Shown piece after piece: positions 62,395-64,000 of a DNA stretch of 64,000 nt. The notes under the pieces were generated by a model. That model was not told the origin of the DNA. It ran no database searches and saw only the letters and a list, made by a program, of their open reading frames with translations. The stretch comes from Brevundimonas goettingensis (GTDB lineage: Bacteria; Pseudomonadota; Alphaproteobacteria; Caulobacterales; Caulobacteraceae), in contig NZ_CP062222.1 of the NCBI RefSeq assembly GCF_017487405.1, positions 729,001-793,000 on the forward strand. The letters are read 5' to 3'. The position numbers and the translations under genes are program-made. The first letter of the stretch is position 1. Each line of letters begins with the position of its first letter.

Positions 62395-63462
62395 ATGCCC
62401 GCCCTGATCCTGATCCCGAAGACGAAGTCGAGATCGCCGAGATCCTGGACGCCTATCTGCGTCGCGAGGGCTTCCGCACGGTCTGCGCCGCCGACGGGGA
62501 GGTGGCCGCCGACCTGCACGCCGCCCTGAAGCCCGACCTGGTCCTGCTGGACGTCCGCATGCCCAAGCGGGACGGCTGGGACGTGCTGGGCGAACTGCGC
62601 CGCCGGGGCGACACCCCCGTGGTCATGATCACCGCCCTGGATCAGGACATCGACAAGCTGCAGGCCTTTGAGGCTGCGCGCAAGATCACCGAGGGCGACC
62701 TTTCGGCCCGGGCCGCGGTCGGCGACCGGTCGCTGGGCGAGACCGCCGTCCTGGTCGACGACTTCAACACCATGGCGGCCCGGATGCAGACCCAGGCCGA
62801 GGACATGATCACCTGGAACGGCTCCATCGCCCATGAACTCAGGACCCCCGTCACCATCCTGAAAGGCAGGCTCAGGGTGTCTGGGACGGGGTGTTCGAGA
62901 TGGATGAGGCCACCTGACCAGCCTGCTGCGCCAGGTCGACGGCCTGGCCCGGCTGGTCGAGGACCTGCGCATCGTCAGCCTGGCCGACAGCCGGCGGCTG
63001 TCCCTGCTGCAGGAGCTGGTCGATCTGGCCGAGGTCGTCGGCGAGCTGCGCGGCGTCGCCGAGCCGGGGCTGATCGAGGCGGGGTTCCGGCCGCGCTGGC
63101 GGCTGGACCGGGTCCTGACCGTTTGCGACCCGGTTCGGCTGCGTCAGGCCACTCTTGTGCTGATCGAGAACGCCCGGGTGCACGCCACGCCGGGCGCCCT
63201 GACCATCGGGGTCCGCCAAGAGGGCGATCGGGCCGTCCTTCAGGTGATGGACGCGGGGCCCGGCCTGCCGCCAGGTTTCGAGGGGCGGGCCTTCAATCCC
63301 TTCCAGCGGCACGGGCGCGCGGCCTCGGGAACCGGTCTGGGCCTGGCGGTCGTCCGCGCCATCGCCGAGGCGCACGGGGGCCGCGCCCTTCACCGCACCC
63401 GCCCGCGCGGCGGCTCGATTTTCGAGATCGACATCCCCATCGTCAGCGGCGCCGGCGACTGA
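62395..63462 (+). pseudogene. Remnant of a BaeR/BaeS-like two-component pair
   Basis: ATG at 62395 starts MPALILI, then a base is missing (near 62415) and the next frame reads PEDEVEIAEILDAYLRREGF...LLDVRMPKRDGWDVLGELRRRGDTPVVMITALDQDIDKLQAF, a response-regulator receiver. At about 62670 it jumps in frame to a kinase HAMP/H-box (KITEGDLSAR...SIAHELRTPVTILKGRL), so the regulator output domain and kinase sensor are gone. Two more one-base losses, near 62873 (RLQGVWDGVFEMDEA) and 62915, lead into the ATPase domain with its N, G1 and G2 boxes, ending at 63462. Confidence 0.75.
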
Positions 63463-63597
63463 GCGTTCCACCAGCGGGACGACCCCGGCCGCAACGTCTC
63501 TTGCGATTGTAAAAATCCGGCGCATTGTCACGCTTTCATCGCGAGGCCCCCCGGGCAGGCTCCGCGATCCCCTCCGACCCGACTGGCGCCGATACCG

Positions 63598-64000
63598 ATG
63601 ATCGCCATCCTTATGGCATGGACGCTTCAGTCGGCTGCCGCCGGCGTGGCCGTTCCGGTCTCCGACCAGTGCTACGCTGAGCTGGCCGCCGGGCTGAACG
63701 ATCCGGGCGCCGTCTCGGAGCCCCAGGTCCGGGCCCGCCTGAACGACGCGCGCGAGCGGCTGGCCGTCCTCGCCGTCGGCGCCTTCCGCGCCGTTCGGAC
63801 CCTGCCGCATGACCGCGAACTCGATCTCGTGGAGCTCAAGTCCATGGCCGCGCGCGGCGCGATCAAACAGGCGGAGGTCGACCGCGCCGCCGCCGACTGG
63901 GATCGGGCCATGCAGGGCCATCGCTATGTGCTCAACCAGATCCTCAGCCGCTATCCGTCCTGCGACGTCCTGGGCGCCGAGCGCGCCGACCCGGACTACC
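63598..64000 (+). CDS. Hypothetical secreted protein (truncated by the window edge)
   Basis: Open from ATG 63598 to the end of the window, 134 codons. The N-terminus MIAILMAWTLQSAAAGVA is a likely signal peptide, followed by mostly helical sequence with two Cys (DQCYAEL and SYPSCDVL-like RYPSCDVL). Third-position GC is high and consistent, so it is a real gene. Not recognised. Confidence 0.65.
   Translation, partial: MIAILMAWTLQSAAAGVAVPVSDQCYAELAAGLNDPGAVSEPQVRARLNDARERLAVLAVGAFRAVRTLPHDRELDLVELKSMAARGAIKQAEVDRAAADWDRAMQGHRYVLNQILSRYPSCDVLGAERADPDY

Overview
The window is GC-rich, densely packed chromosomal DNA from an alphaproteobacterium, almost certainly a Caulobacteraceae member and probably Brevundimonas or a close relative (inference). 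The evidence is a FliX-type flagellar regulator, a PopZ polar organiser directly upstream of valS, two DUF2336 proteins, a GTP-dependent pckA, a TonB-dependent receptor and several near-CtrA boxes. No prophage, insertion sequence or CRISPR array is visible.

Layout. 0.1-5.3 kb: fliX, a dksA-like gene, a vapBC toxin-antitoxin pair, gltX, a LOG-family nucleotide hydrolase and a lipoprotein. 5.4-6.9 kb: a ferredoxin-reductase-like flavoprotein and an intergenic region that looks like it encodes a short RNA. 7-12.2 kb: a compact pectin locus (CE8 pectinesterase, PL10 pectate lyase, type-B carboxylesterase) ending in a double-length TetR regulator. 12.3-13.8 kb: a LuxR-HTH gene followed by three poorly known small genes, with a confused reading frame. 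13.8-24.4 kb: GST, SDR, tRNA-Asn, SpoU methyltransferase, a 38-residue membrane protein, M28 peptidase, DoxX, a pirin/LysR divergent pair, a large M16 peptidase, a duplicated terminator segment and tRNA-Cys. 24.4-30.2 kb: degenerate PCMT, tolC, popZ, valS. 30.2-40 kb: CocE-type hydrolase, tlyA, a palindromic repeat element, a glycine-zipper protein, RNA-modification genes, a GlcG-like protein with a broken leader, pckA. 40-47 kb: a ThiO-like and a TonB-like gene that appear fused tail to tail by a deletion, a lytic transglycosylase, two DUF2336 genes around an Hpt protein and NAD kinase, and a class II aldolase. 47-56 kb: an outer-membrane protein, an RND efflux adaptor/pump pair, a lipoprotein cytochrome c, feoAB and a prepilin peptidase. 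56-64 kb: TetR, a BlaI/M56 sensor pair with its operator, a TonB-dependent receptor, the remains of a BaeR/BaeS-like two-component pair, and a truncated gene at the right edge.

Two themes recur. First, several genes carry apparent single-base losses in short G/C runs (the GlcG leader, M56, three in the two-component remnant, possibly two in the LuxR-HTH cluster). Because all are minus-one events, base-calling error in GC-rich DNA must be excluded before calling them pseudogenes. Second, there are two larger structural oddities, the ThiO/TonB tail-to-tail junction and the response-regulator/kinase fusion, which look like deletions or mis-joins. The best candidates for undescribed biology are the putative small RNA at about 6.79-6.87 kb, the small-gene cluster at 12.3-13.8 kb and the pectin locus with its tandem TetR regulator.
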